Assembly: GCA_017419405.1 (NCBI GenBank)
Contig: JAFOLH010000001.1
Coordinates: 558,001-622,000 of the forward strand
Direction of reading: 5' to 3'
Length of the DNA: 64,000 nucleotides
Source of the DNA: Renibacterium sp.
GTDB lineage: Bacteria; Actinomycetota; Actinomycetes; Actinomycetales; Micrococcaceae
Part shown: positions 1-7,759 of the stretch, in pieces
Numbering within the stretch: the stretch's first letter is position 1
Layout: each line of letters starts with the position of its first letter
Notes under the pieces: model-generated
What the model saw: only the letters and a program-made list of their open reading frames with translations
Database searches by the model: none
Told to the model about the DNA's origin: nothing
Position numbers and translations under genes: made by a program

Positions 1-1
1 C

Positions 2-709
2 TGGACCCGATTGGGCGTTTTCGGCAAGGATTCCTCGGGTGCGGAGCCGGTGCTGGTGCACGGATTCATCGATCGCGGCCAGCCCGGATACTCGATTGCG
101 GACGATTGGGACACGCTCGGCATGCGGGCCAGCCAGTCGAACAGCACCGTGCTCGACGGCGTCGAGATACCGGCCGCACGGATCTTCCGGGAACTCCCGG
201 TCGGCCCCAACGCCGATCCGTTGATTTTCGCGATCTTCGCCAACTTCGAGATTCTGCTCGCCGCGGTGTATGCCGGGATCGGCGAGCGGGCGGTGACCTT
301 GGCAGCCGAGGCTGCCAAACGCCGTCGTTCTTTGAAAAACGACGCACCCGCCGCCAGCGACCCGCTGATCCGGGCCAGAGTGGCGAAGGCCGCGATGCTC
401 ATGGATGGCATTTACCCGCAGATCGACGTGCTGGCTTCGGAGGTTGACGGGCAAGCAGACCACGGTACGCAATGGTTCGCGAAGCTGGTGGGTTTGAAAA
501 TCCGGAGCACCGCCGCGGCGCGCGAGGTCGTCGATTTGGCGATCCAGGTCAATGGCGGGGCAAGCTACTTCACCGGGAACGAATTGGGCCGGCTCTACCG
601 GGACGTGCTCGCCGGGCAATTCCACCCGTCGAGCGAAGACTCGGCCCTGGGCACCATCGCCACCGCGTGGTTGGGGCCGGTCCCGAACCCGGCGGGGGAG
701 TCGGACTAG
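2..709 (+). CDS. Acyl-CoA dehydrogenase family protein, C-terminal part (5' end outside window)
   Basis: The reading frame is open from the first bases, so the gene begins upstream of the window and only about 235 C-terminal residues are present. The segment reading GMRASQSNSTVLDGVEIP matches the end of the central beta domain of acyl-CoA dehydrogenases. It is followed by an all-helical C-terminal domain (AGIGERAVTLAAEAAKRR onward) and a final QFHPSSEDSALG stretch typical of the family. Known members are FAD-dependent and oxidise acyl-CoA thioesters; some relatives are flavin monooxygenases (PF08028 type). The substrate cannot be told from this fragment. Its TAG stop overlaps the TAG stop of the convergent small gene by 4 bp (a shared CTAG palindrome). 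The family call is firm, the precise reaction unknown. Confidence 0.85.
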   Translation, partial: WTRLGVFGKDSSGAEPVLVHGFIDRGQPGYSIADDWDTLGMRASQSNSTVLDGVEIPAARIFRELPVGPNADPLIFAIFANFEILLAAVYAGIGERAVTLAAEAAKRRRSLKNDAPAASDPLIRARVAKAAMLMDGIYPQIDVLASEVDGQADHGTQWFAKLVGLKIRSTAAAREVVDLAIQVNGGASYFTGNELGRLYRDVLAGQFHPSSEDSALGTIATAWLGPVPNPAGESD

Positions 710-963
710 ACCGTCCGCTCGACCCGCAGGACTTTGCGCCGCAGCCAGAATTGCCGGCCGCCACCGATGTACAACCGGCTGCGTTGCAATTCCCATTTGC
801 CGTATTCGGCGTGCTCAACCAGGCGTTGCCGGGCTTCGTGCAACGACTCGCGCGGGCTGACCGTGAGCACCAGATACTCATACTGCCGGGCGTAATCCCG
901 TTCCCGTCGGACTGAGGCATCCTGGCCGCCAGATGGAGTCCGCCGGCCAAATTCTTCTCTCAT
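706..963 (-). CDS. Small conserved actinobacterial protein (DUF5703-like)
   Basis: This is an 85-residue basic protein. The central stretch YEYLVLTVSPRESLHEARQ, then LVEHAEYGKWEL, then LYIGGGRQFWLRRKV, resembles the DUF5703 family of actinobacteria, whose function is not known. There is no signal peptide or membrane segment. The ATG is preceded by GGGGAG only 2 nt upstream, which is close for a ribosome binding site. The gene is convergent with the acyl-CoA dehydrogenase and divergent from the small acidic gene on the other strand. The family call is from memory of the motif pattern; no role is inferred. Confidence 0.7.
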   Translation of the reverse strand: MREEFGRRTPSGGQDASVRRERDYARQYEYLVLTVSPRESLHEARQRLVEHAEYGKWELQRSRLYIGGGRQFWLRRKVLRVERTV

Positions 964-990
964 GACTCCCCATTTTCATCCCATTAGGGC

Positions 991-996
991 TAACGT
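991..996 (+). promoter_or_regulatory. Candidate -10 box for a leaderless transcript
   Basis: TAACGT lies 7 nt before the ATG at 1004. The spacing would place the transcription start on or next to the start codon, as in leaderless actinobacterial mRNAs. No convincing -35 box is seen. Confidence 0.35.
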
Positions 997-1003
997 CGTC
1001 TTT

Positions 1004-1267
1004 ATGAGCATAGATCCGCGTGTCGCATTGCAGTCCCTGATCTCAGCGCTCGAGGAGCATTTGGCTGCTTCAGTGGCTCGTCGGGGTGACGATGATCCTG
1101 CCGTAGAGGCAGCTTATCTCGCCATCGCCGACGCCTTCGAGGTCTATGAAGAAGTACTTTACGATTCGTACGGCGAAGTCACGCCTCTGGTCATCTACGA
1201 GGACGATTCCGACGGTGACGACGAGTTGGACGACGAGGACGAAGACCTCGAACCGATCGAGAACTAA
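1004..1267 (+). CDS. Small acidic protein of unknown function (sometimes labelled 'primosomal protein' in Arthrobacter)
   Basis: This is an 87-residue protein starting MSIDPRVALQ. Its N-terminal two thirds look helical (ALEEHLAASVARRGDDDPAVEAAYLAIADAFEVYEEVLYD) and the C-terminal 27 residues are almost entirely Asp and Glu. An upstream in-frame ATG at 962 exists, but 1004 fits better with a TAACGT -10 box 7 nt away and with the conserved-looking start. Similar short acid-tailed proteins in Arthrobacter relatives carry the label 'primosomal protein'; nothing visible here supports a primosome role. The stop overlaps the convergent aldo/keto reductase stop by 4 bp. Probably real; function unknown. 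Confidence 0.65.
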   Translation: MSIDPRVALQSLISALEEHLAASVARRGDDDPAVEAAYLAIADAFEVYEEVLYDSYGEVTPLVIYEDDSDGDDELDDEDEDLEPIEN

Positions 1268-2190
1268 CCGGAAACCTCGTCGAGCACTGCCGAAATCTGT
1301 TCCGGCAACGGTTCCAGGCTGGCCGACAAGATCGACTGCAGTTGCGCCGGGGTCCGGGGACCGATCACTGCGCTGGCCATCGCCGGTCGATCCAGCAACC
1401 AGCTGAGCGCGACGTCCAGAGGGGCCCGGTCCAGGCCTTTCGCCGCGGTGACCAATGCCTCGGCCACCCGGCTGCCGGGGCCGCTCAGATAGGGCTCGAC
1501 GTAGCTGGCTTGTTCGCCGGCGCCCCGGGAATCCGCCGGGATCTGGCCGCGGTACTTTCCGGTGAGCACGCCGCGGCCCAATGGGCCCCAGGCCATCAGG
1601 CCGATGCCGGCGTCCTCGGCGGCCGGCACCACTTCCGCCTCGGCTGCTCGGTTGAGCAGCGAATACTCGACCTGTTCGGCGACCAAGGTGCTGCCGGAAC
1701 TCAGCGCCGCCTTGGCCAATTGCCAGCCGGCGTAATTCGAGATCCCGGCATAACGTACCCGGCCCGATTGCACCGCGTGGTCCAGCGCGCTCATGGTCTC
1801 CGCCAAGGGCACGTGCGGATCCCAGGTGTGGGCCAGCCAGAGATCGAGGTAATCGGTGCCCAGACGGGCCAGCGAAGCGTCGAGTCCGGCGAGCAGGCCG
1901 CGTCGGGAGCAATCGACCATCCGTTTTCCGTCGCGGCGTTCGATGCCGGCTTTGGAGACCAGGACCAGATCCGCCCGGGGTGCCACGTCGCCGAGCAACT
2001 CGCCGATGATCGCTTCACTGCGGCCCTCGCCGTAGCTGACCGCGGTATCGACCACGGTGCCACCGGCTGCGACGTAGGAACCCAGCAAATCCCGGCATTG
2101 GTCCTCGTCCGTGCCGGTGCCCCAGGTCATCGTGCCCAGGCTCAGAGTGGAAACTCGCAGGCCGCTGTGGCCGAGGAAACGTTGCTGCAT
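1264..2190 (-). CDS. Aldo/keto reductase
   Basis: This is a 308-residue protein of the NADPH-dependent aldo/keto reductase superfamily, a TIM-barrel cytosolic enzyme that reduces aldehydes and ketones. The catalytic tetrad is visible in order: Asp and Tyr in DTAVSYGEGRSE near residues 48-53, Lys in LVLVSKAGI near 80, and His in DLWLAHTWDP near 120. The C-terminal cofactor segment VIGPRTPAQLQSIL is also present. The length is normal for bacterial members. The substrate is not inferable. A TAAACT -10 box lies 6 nt before the ATG, suggesting a leaderless mRNA. It is transcribed divergently from uppP, whose own -10 box is only about 14 bp away. Confidence 0.93.
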   Translation of the reverse strand: MQQRFLGHSGLRVSTLSLGTMTWGTGTDEDQCRDLLGSYVAAGGTVVDTAVSYGEGRSEAIIGELLGDVAPRADLVLVSKAGIERRDGKRMVDCSRRGLLAGLDASLARLGTDYLDLWLAHTWDPHVPLAETMSALDHAVQSGRVRYAGISNYAGWQLAKAALSSGSTLVAEQVEYSLLNRAAEAEVVPAAEDAGIGLMAWGPLGRGVLTGKYRGQIPADSRGAGEQASYVEPYLSGPGSRVAEALVTAAKGLDRAPLDVALSWLLDRPAMASAVIGPRTPAQLQSILSASLEPLPEQISAVLDEVSG

Positions 2191-2196
2191 GAAAGA

Positions 2197-2202
2197 AGTT
2201 TA
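2197..2202 (-). promoter_or_regulatory. -10 box of the aldo/keto reductase gene (leaderless spacing)
   Basis: TAAACT on the minus strand is separated by 6 nt from the ATG at 2190. It is nearly back to back with the uppP -10 box, so the two divergent promoters must share DNA and may interfere with one another. Confidence 0.5.
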
Positions 2203-2215
2203 CGGGTGAATGGCA

Positions 2216-2221
2216 TAAGGT
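2216..2221 (+). promoter_or_regulatory. -10 box of uppP (leaderless spacing)
   Basis: TAAGGT lies 7 nt before the GTG start at 2229. There is no purine-rich ribosome binding site, which supports leaderless initiation at that GTG. Confidence 0.45.
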
Positions 2222-2228
2222 CAGGTAC

Positions 2229-3068
2229 GTGAATTGGTTAGAAGCAGCTTTCTTGGGACTTGTGCAGGGATTGACCGAATTCCTCCCGATTTCCTCCAGC
2301 GCCCATCTGTTCATCGTGAGCAAGCTCTTCGGCCTCGCGGACCCGGGGGCGGCGTTCACCGCCATCAGCCAGCTGGGCACCGAGGCCGCCGTCGTGGTCT
2401 TCTTCTGGAAGGACATCGTCCGGATCATCAAGAGCTGGTGGCTTTCGATCGTCGGAAAGCTGCCGCGCAATGACCCGGACGCCCGGATGGGCTGGTTGGT
2501 GATCATCGGGTCCATTCCGATCGTGGTGATCGGGATCTTCTTCCAGGACCAGATCGAAGGCGCGCTGCGCAACCTCTGGATCGTGGCGACCACCTTGATC
2601 GTCTTCGGCGTGATCCTGGCGGTGGCGGATGCGCTCGGCAAACACCAGCGCAAACTCGAGGAGCTGACGGTCAAACACGGCATCTTCTACGGGCTGGCGC
2701 AGTGCTTGGCGCTGATTCCGGGCGTCTCCCGGTCCGGCGGCACGATTACCGCGGGCCTGCTGATGGGCTACACCCGGGAAGCCGCCGCGCGGTATTCCTT
2801 CCTGCTGGCCATCCCCGCGGTGCTCGGCAGCGGCTTCTACCAGCTGTTCAAAGTGTTCGTGAAAGGCGAAGGGGTCCAGGGCCCCTACGGCTTCGGCGAA
2901 ATCGTGCTGGCCACGGTGGTCGCCTTCATCGTCGGCTACATCATCATCGGTTGGTTCCTGAAGTTCATTTCGCACAACAGCTACCGGCTCTTCGTCTGGT
3001 ACCGGATCGCTTTGGGGCTCGCGGTGTACTTGCTGCTGGGCTTCGGCGTCATCCCGGCGATGAACTGA
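2229..3068 (+). CDS. uppP: Undecaprenyl-diphosphatase UppP (BacA)
   Basis: This is a 279-residue polytopic membrane protein. It dephosphorylates undecaprenyl pyrophosphate on the outer face of the membrane, recycling the lipid carrier of peptidoglycan synthesis; overexpression is known to give bacitracin resistance. Family signatures are clear: [15 protein letters not shown] at residues 13-27 (Glu17, His26), and PGVSRSGGT from residue 164 with the catalytic Arg and Ser residues. Seven or eight hydrophobic segments cover the rest. GTG was chosen as start because the next residues form the conserved N-terminal helix and a -10 box sits 7 nt upstream. It is followed after 52 bp by mshC on the same strand. 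Confidence 0.97.
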   Translation: MNWLEAAFLGLVQGLTEFLPISSSAHLFIVSKLFGLADPGAAFTAISQLGTEAAVVVFFWKDIVRIIKSWWLSIVGKLPRNDPDARMGWLVIIGSIPIVVIGIFFQDQIEGALRNLWIVATTLIVFGVILAVADALGKHQRKLEELTVKHGIFYGLAQCLALIPGVSRSGGTITAGLLMGYTREAAARYSFLLAIPAVLGSGFYQLFKVFVKGEGVQGPYGFGEIVLATVVAFIVGYIIIGWFLKFISHNSYRLFVWYRIALGLAVYLLLGFGVIPAMN

Positions 3069-3120
3069 ACGCGGTCGGAACACCCCGGCACAAGAACCCC
3101 CGCGAAAGAAAGCTGATCCC

Positions 3121-4392
3121 GTGAAATCCTGGTCCACCCGGCCGCGACCCGAATTGCCCGGACGACTCGACGGACTGGCGCTGTTCGACACCGTCGAAGG
3201 GGCATTGCTGCCGCTGCCGACCGAAGGCGCGGCGAGCCTCTACGTCTGCGGCATCACCCCCTACGATGCGACCCATATGGGCCATGCGGCGACTTATCTG
3301 GCCTTCGACTTGTTGGGCCGGGCCTGGCGGGATGCCGGCGTCCAGGTGAGTTTCGTGCAGAACACCACCGACGTCGATGACCCGCTGTTGGAGCGGGCCG
3401 CGCGTGATGGCGTGGACTGGCGCGATCTGGCCGCGCAGCAAATCGAACTCTTCCGTACCGATCTGACCGCCTTGAACATCATCGCGCCGGAGCATTACAT
3501 CGGTGTGGTGGAAGCAATCGAATGGATCGTCCCGGCGGTGGAAGAGCTGGTCGCCGGAGGCTTCGCCTACCGGCTCGACGGCGGGGACGTGTACTTTGAC
3601 GTGGCCGCCGCGTCCACCGCGGAGCAGGTGCCGGTAGCGCAGGGTTGGTGGCTGGGGCAGATCAGCAGGCTCTCCGAAGCCCAGATGCTCGAACTCTCCG
3701 CCGAACGCGGCGGGGACCCGGAGCGGCCCGGCAAACGCCATGCCTTGGATCCCTTGCTGTGGCGCGCCGAGCGTGCCGGCGAACCGTCCTGGCCGGGAGC
3801 CTCGCTGGGCCCGGGACGGCCGGGTTGGCACATCGAATGCACGGTGATTGCCAGGAAATTCCTGCCGGCGCCGTTCACCGTGCAGGGCGGTGGATCGGAT
3901 CTGGTCTTCCCGCACCACGAAATGGGCGCCGGCCATGCGTGGGCGCTGGACGGCACACCCTTGGCCCGGCGTTACGCGCACACCGGAATGGTGGGGCTGG
4001 ACGGCGAGAAAATGAGCAAGTCGAAGGGCAACCTGGTGTTGGTCTCCGCGTTGCGCGCACAAGGCGTCGATCCGATGGCGATCCGGCTCGCCATGCTGGC
4101 CAATCACTACCGGACGGATTGGTCTTGGACGGAACAATTGCTGGCGGCCGCCCAAACGCGGTTGATCGCCTGGCGGCAGGCCTTGGCCACCGCGCCGGTG
4201 GGTTCCGGCATGCCGCTGCTCGCCGAATTGCGGGCTGCTTTGGCTGGGGATTTGGATGCGCCCGCGGCGTTGGCCGCCGTCGACCGTTGGGCCGATTCGG
4301 CTGCTGAACCGGACGCGCCCGAGGGCGATCCGGCGGAAGCGCAACTGGTCGCCGATGCGATCGAGTCGTTGCTCGGCGTCGTGCTTCGCTGA
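3121..4392 (+). CDS. mshC: Cysteine:1D-myo-inositol-GlcN ligase MshC (mycothiol biosynthesis)
   Basis: This 423-residue enzyme joins L-cysteine to glucosaminyl-inositol using ATP, the penultimate step of mycothiol synthesis. It is a cysteinyl-tRNA synthetase paralogue. Visible motifs are the zinc-site Cys43 in [10 protein letters not shown], the HIGH-type motif [10 protein letters not shown] at 51-60, and KMSKSKGN near 297. The anticodon-binding domain of CysRS is missing, as expected for MshC. The GTG start at 3121 leaves the usual short N-terminal tail. Mycothiol is the main low-molecular-weight thiol of actinobacteria, so the gene supports the taxonomic placement. It is convergent with the PAC2 gene; only 21 bp separate them. 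Confidence 0.96.
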   Translation: MKSWSTRPRPELPGRLDGLALFDTVEGALLPLPTEGAASLYVCGITPYDATHMGHAATYLAFDLLGRAWRDAGVQVSFVQNTTDVDDPLLERAARDGVDWRDLAAQQIELFRTDLTALNIIAPEHYIGVVEAIEWIVPAVEELVAGGFAYRLDGGDVYFDVAAASTAEQVPVAQGWWLGQISRLSEAQMLELSAERGGDPERPGKRHALDPLLWRAERAGEPSWPGASLGPGRPGWHIECTVIARKFLPAPFTVQGGGSDLVFPHHEMGAGHAWALDGTPLARRYAHTGMVGLDGEKMSKSKGNLVLVSALRAQGVDPMAIRLAMLANHYRTDWSWTEQLLAAAQTRLIAWRQALATAPVGSGMPLLAELRAALAGDLDAPAALAAVDRWADSAAEPDAPEGDPAEAQLVADAIESLLGVVLR

Positions 4393-4413
4393 GCCGGACG
4401 GCCGCCGGAACCG

Positions 4414-5298
4414 TCAGGGTTTTTCTTTTCCGCGCCGCCGCAGGTAGCGCTCGAACTCCCGGGCAATCGATTCTCCGGTGGCTTCCGGCAGATCTGCGGT
4501 GTCCTTGGCCTCCTCCAGCTGATGCACATACGCGGCGATCTCCGGATCTTCGGTGGCCAATTCGTTCACCCCGCGTTCCCAGGCGTCGGCTTCTTCCGCG
4601 ATGTCCGTGCTTTCAAAGGGTACTTGGAGCAGTTCTTCGATCCGGTGCAGCAGCGCCAACTGGGCTTTCGGCGAAGGGGACTGGGCCACGTAGTGCGGCA
4701 CCGCGGCCCAAAGCGAAAGCACCGGCAGATCCCGTTGCTCCGCCGCCTCGGCCAGGACGCCGACAATGCCGATCGGTCCCTCGTATTGCGGCGCCTCGAG
4801 ATTGAGCCGCTCCCGGAACGCGCTGTCATCGCTCGAGGAGGTCACCGGGATCGGCCGGCTGTGCGGGACGTCCGCCAACAGCGCGCCGACCAGGATCAAG
4901 CAATCCGCGCCCAGCTCATCGGCATGCTGGAGCAGTTCCGCGGTGTAAGCCCGCCACTTGTACGACGGCTCGATGCCGTGCACGAAGACCAGATCCACCG
5001 GATGGTCCGGCAAAGCCACGCGGCTCAGCCTGGTGGTGGGCCATTTGACCTTCCGGTTCCCGGCCGCATTTCGCCTGATCACCGGGCGGGTGAATTGGAA
5101 GTCGTAATACTCATCCGCTTCGATCCGGGCGACCTTCTGCGCGCCCCACAATTTGCTGAGATATTTGAGCGCATCGCTGGCGGCATCACCGGCGTCATTC
5201 CAACCTTCGAAGGCGGCAAGCATGACGGTGATCCGTTCCCCCTCGGGGACCGGAGGCAGCAGCTTGCCGGCTTCAGCAGCGTCATCGAATCTGTTCAC
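4414..5298 (-). CDS. PAC2 family protein
   Basis: This is a 294-residue soluble protein of the PAC2 (proteasome assembly chaperone) family, which is widespread in actinobacteria near mshC. Typical features include ITVMLAAFEGWNDAGDAASDAL at residues 23-45, a GIEPSYKWRAYT segment, an ALLADVPHSRPIPVT loop, and GLL-like VPHYVAQSPSPKA. Members are thought to act as assembly chaperones or ligands of ATP-grasp partners; the bacterial role is not settled. Proximity to the proteasome cluster 5 kb away is a synteny observation, not proof of a shared function. Translation starts at GTG, with a TAGGGT -10 box 6 nt upstream on the minus strand. Confidence 0.88.
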   Translation of the reverse strand: MNRFDDAAEAGKLLPPVPEGERITVMLAAFEGWNDAGDAASDALKYLSKLWGAQKVARIEADEYYDFQFTRPVIRRNAAGNRKVKWPTTRLSRVALPDHPVDLVFVHGIEPSYKWRAYTAELLQHADELGADCLILVGALLADVPHSRPIPVTSSSDDSAFRERLNLEAPQYEGPIGIVGVLAEAAEQRDLPVLSLWAAVPHYVAQSPSPKAQLALLHRIEELLQVPFESTDIAEEADAWERGVNELATEDPEIAAYVHQLEEAKDTADLPEATGESIAREFERYLRRRGKEKP

Positions 5299-5304
5299 CT
5301 TCCC

Positions 5305-5310
5305 ACCCTA
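5305..5310 (-). promoter_or_regulatory. -10 box of the PAC2 gene (leaderless spacing)
   Basis: TAGGGT on the minus strand ends 6 nt before the GTG at 5298. No ribosome binding site lies between them. Confidence 0.45.
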
Positions 5311-5413
5311 CGTCGCGGTACCGGTGTGTGCCCGCCGCATACAGCTGCGACACAGCCGCCTTCGCCGAGAGCTTAGCCCGGGCCGACGGTGCGGCGCCGG
5401 GCTGCCGGGCCGC

Positions 5414-5419
5414 TAAAAT
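5414..5419 (+). promoter_or_regulatory. -10 box of the HAD phosphatase gene (leaderless spacing)
   Basis: TAAAAT is followed by the 6-nt spacer GGGTTC and then the ATG at 5426. This fixes the start codon and predicts an mRNA beginning at the ATG. Confidence 0.55.
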
Positions 5420-5425
5420 GGGTTC

Positions 5426-6187
5426 ATGCATTCTTCTCTCAGCAATTCCTCCCTGCCCGGGGCCGACGGAACCGTGGCCGCGCAGGGTTCCCCTGCTGAG
5501 CAACCGGTGTCCGAGAGTTGGTTGAAAGCGGTGCTTTGGGATATGGACGGGACCCTCGTGGACACCGAACCGCACTGGATCGACGCCGAGCGGGCGCTGG
5601 TCGAGGAATTCGGCGGCACGTGGCGGCACAGCCAGGCGATCGAGCTGGTCGGCCAGTCCTTGTGGCACTCCGCCGGGATCCTGCAGCAGGCCGGCGTCGC
5701 ACTGGGCAAGCGGGAAATCATCGACGAACTCACCCGGCGCGTGATCGGACGGATCCGGCTGGAACTGCCTTGGCGCCCCGGAGCCCGGGAGCTGCTCGCC
5801 GATCTGCGCAATGCCGGAGTCCGTTGCGCCCTGGTGACCATGAGCGAAGGCCCGCTGGCTGCTGAAATCCTCGCCGCCTTGCCGGACGGCAGCTTTGAAT
5901 TCATGGTGACCGGAGATCAGGTGGAGCACGGAAAGCCGCATCCGGAGCCTTATTTGCGGGCCATCGAACAGCTCCGGGAAACCGACCCGGAGCTGGCTGC
6001 GGCGCACTGCCTGGCGCTGGAAGACTCGGTGCCCGGAGTGACTTCGGCCTTGGCTGCCGGGCTGCTGACCGTGGGCATTCCGCACACCGTGCCGCTTCCG
6101 GACGATCCGGCCCGGGTCACCTGGGACACGTTGGCCGGCACCACCGCGGCCGATCTGATGGCGTTGAAGGCGACGGCCCAGACGTGA
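5426..6187 (+). CDS. HAD-superfamily hydrolase (phosphatase / beta-phosphoglucomutase-like)
   Basis: This is a 253-residue haloacid-dehalogenase-type hydrolase. Motif I is LWDMDGTLVDTE with the nucleophile Asp39 and acid/base Asp41; motif II Thr lies in LVTMSEG; motif III Lys in GKPHPEPYL; motif IV is ALEDSVPGVTSAL near residue 197. The helical cap inserted after motif I is of the subfamily seen in phosphoglycolate phosphatase and beta-phosphoglucomutase. The substrate is unknown. The first 33 residues are a low-complexity extension absent from many homologues, but the -10 box 6 nt before this ATG supports the start. The GTGA overlap with the next gene suggests translational coupling to the site-2 protease. 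Confidence 0.9.
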   Translation: MHSSLSNSSLPGADGTVAAQGSPAEQPVSESWLKAVLWDMDGTLVDTEPHWIDAERALVEEFGGTWRHSQAIELVGQSLWHSAGILQQAGVALGKREIIDELTRRVIGRIRLELPWRPGARELLADLRNAGVRCALVTMSEGPLAAEILAALPDGSFEFMVTGDQVEHGKPHPEPYLRAIEQLRETDPELAAAHCLALEDSVPGVTSALAAGLLTVGIPHTVPLPDDPARVTWDTLAGTTAADLMALKATAQT

Positions 6188-7356
6188 GCGGTCAAGAGCC
6201 GCAGGCGGAATTGCGGGTACGGCGGGAAGGGATTCCGCTGGGCCGGATCGCCGGAGTCCCGATCATCCTCGCCTATTCCTGGTTTCTGATCGCGGCCTTC
6301 ACCGTGCTGGTCTTCGGCCCGCAGGTGAGCGAGCTTTTCCCGAGTCTGGGCATCGGCGCGTACGGGGTGGCCTTGGTATATGCCTTGTTGTTGCTGTTTT
6401 CGGTCCTGGTGCACGAACTGGCCCATGCCTTGGCAGCCCGGGTCTACCACTGGCCGACGCAGAAGATCGTGCTCAACCTCTGGGGCGGGCATACCCAATT
6501 CGAAAACTTCACCGCGACGCCTTGGCGTTCCCTGGTCGTCGCGCTCAGCGGGCCGTTGGCCAACTTCGTGCTCGCTGGGATCGCTTACCTGGTGCTGATG
6601 AATGTCTCAGCTCCGATCAACATCACGGCCCGCGTGATCATCCTGCTGCTGAACATCTTCGTGTGGGCGAACTTCCTGATTGGCATCTTCAACGTGCTCC
6701 CGGGCTTGCCGCTCGACGGCGGACGCCTCGTCGAGTCGATCGTCTGGCGGGTCACCGGAAGCCAGGAGAAAGGCACTGTCGCGGCCGGTTGGGCGGGCCG
6801 GGTGGTCGTGGTCCTCCTGCTGGTCGGCGTGCTCGGCGTGCCGTTGCTGACCCGGCAGCCGCTGAACATCCAGACTGCGCTGTTCAGCCTGTTCATCGCC
6901 GGATTCCTCTGGGTCGGGGCGAGCCAGGCGATCAGCGGCGCCCGGATGCGTTTGCGTCTGCCGGAGATCAGTGCCGGCAAGCTCAGCGGGCCGGCGATCG
7001 GGATGTCCGACGAGGTGTCGGTGTCCCAAGTGCTCAATACCGTCTCGGCCAACCCGAGCGTCAGTGTGGTGCTGTGCGGACGGGACGGCCGCCCGGCCTA
7101 CCTCGTGGATCCACTGGTCTTGGCCACGGTGCCGCTGACCGCAGCTGCGTCCACGCCCGCCACTGCGGTTTCGCACGCTTTGCCGGAGGGCGGGTATGTC
7201 CCGGAGTCGGCTTCCGGTCAGGAACTCGTGCAGTACCTGGCCCAGCTTTCCGGGAGCGAATACGCGGTGATCGATCCGCGTGGACAAGTCACCGGATTGT
7301 TGCGCCAACGCGTGGTGGTAGCCGCGATCACCGGGAAATCTTTGCCTGACGCTTGA
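6184..7356 (+). CDS. Site-2 protease family membrane metalloprotease (M50)
   Basis: This 390-residue membrane protein is of the SpoIVFB/Rip3-like M50 type, intramembrane zinc proteases that cleave membrane-anchored signalling proteins. The zinc motif is VHELAHA (His77, Glu78, His81) inside a hydrophobic helix. The third ligand is Asp178 in NVLPGLPLDGGRLVES. Five to six transmembrane segments occupy residues 20-250. The C-terminal 140 residues look like a degenerate pair of CBS domains, as in Rip3 relatives. It starts with GTG overlapping the HAD gene by 4 bp, so the two are probably one operon. No anti-sigma factor substrate is adjacent. The protease class is firm; the target is unknown. Confidence 0.92.
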   Translation: MSGQEPQAELRVRREGIPLGRIAGVPIILAYSWFLIAAFTVLVFGPQVSELFPSLGIGAYGVALVYALLLLFSVLVHELAHALAARVYHWPTQKIVLNLWGGHTQFENFTATPWRSLVVALSGPLANFVLAGIAYLVLMNVSAPINITARVIILLLNIFVWANFLIGIFNVLPGLPLDGGRLVESIVWRVTGSQEKGTVAAGWAGRVVVVLLLVGVLGVPLLTRQPLNIQTALFSLFIAGFLWVGASQAISGARMRLRLPEISAGKLSGPAIGMSDEVSVSQVLNTVSANPSVSVVLCGRDGRPAYLVDPLVLATVPLTAAASTPATAVSHALPEGGYVPESASGQELVQYLAQLSGSEYAVIDPRGQVTGLLRQRVVVAAITGKSLPDA

Positions 7357-7389
7357 GACCGGTAAGCACCGGAAACATCGCGGCGACGG

Positions 7390-7677
7390 TCAGGAAGCCA
7401 GCCGGGTTCCGGCGTCGGAATCGTCGGCTTCGTCGGACCGGCTGATGCTAGCCCATACCGAGTCCAGCGAAAGCCCCAACACCTCGGTGATGGCCGCGAT
7501 GGTTGAAAAGGCCGGAGTGGCCACCCGCCCGGATTCGATCTTCCGGAGTGTTTCCGGCGAGACGCCGGCGTCGAGCGCGGTTTCGAGCATCGACCGTTCG
7601 CCCCGGGCCCGGCGCAGGACGGCGCCCAGACGCTGTCCTCGGGCTACTTCTTCGGCAGTGAGCGGTAATCTGACCAT
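7390..7677 (-). CDS. XRE-family helix-turn-helix regulator
   Basis: This 95-residue DNA-binding protein has a single Cro/C1-type helix-turn-helix at about residues 14-70 (LGAVLRRARGERSMLETALDAGVSPETLRKIESGRVATPAFSTIAAITEVLGLSLD). A short acidic tail follows. No ligand-binding domain is present, so it likely responds by binding partners or by autoregulation. It is divergent from the methionine aminopeptidase gene across an 82-bp gap that contains a 7-bp inverted repeat (7691-7714), a plausible operator. The ATG fits the HTH start. Confidence 0.9.
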   Translation of the reverse strand: MVRLPLTAEEVARGQRLGAVLRRARGERSMLETALDAGVSPETLRKIESGRVATPAFSTIAAITEVLGLSLDSVWASISRSDEADDSDAGTRLAS

Positions 7678-7690
7678 GGATCCAATTGTA

Positions 7691-7714
7691 ATACCGGGAT
7701 AACATGGCCGGTAT
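7691..7714. promoter_or_regulatory. Inverted repeat between the XRE and map genes, candidate operator
   Basis: ATACCGG (7691-7697) and CCGGTAT (7708-7714) form a perfect 7-bp inverted repeat with a 10-nt spacer, in the divergent promoter region. A TATAGT sequence starting at 7712 could be the map-side -10 box and would be covered by the right arm. Binding by the adjacent XRE protein is inferred from position only. Confidence 0.4.
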
Positions 7715-7759
7715 AGTTATTGGCAAGATGGTCATTGGTTTAGTTGAAACGAGAACGGC

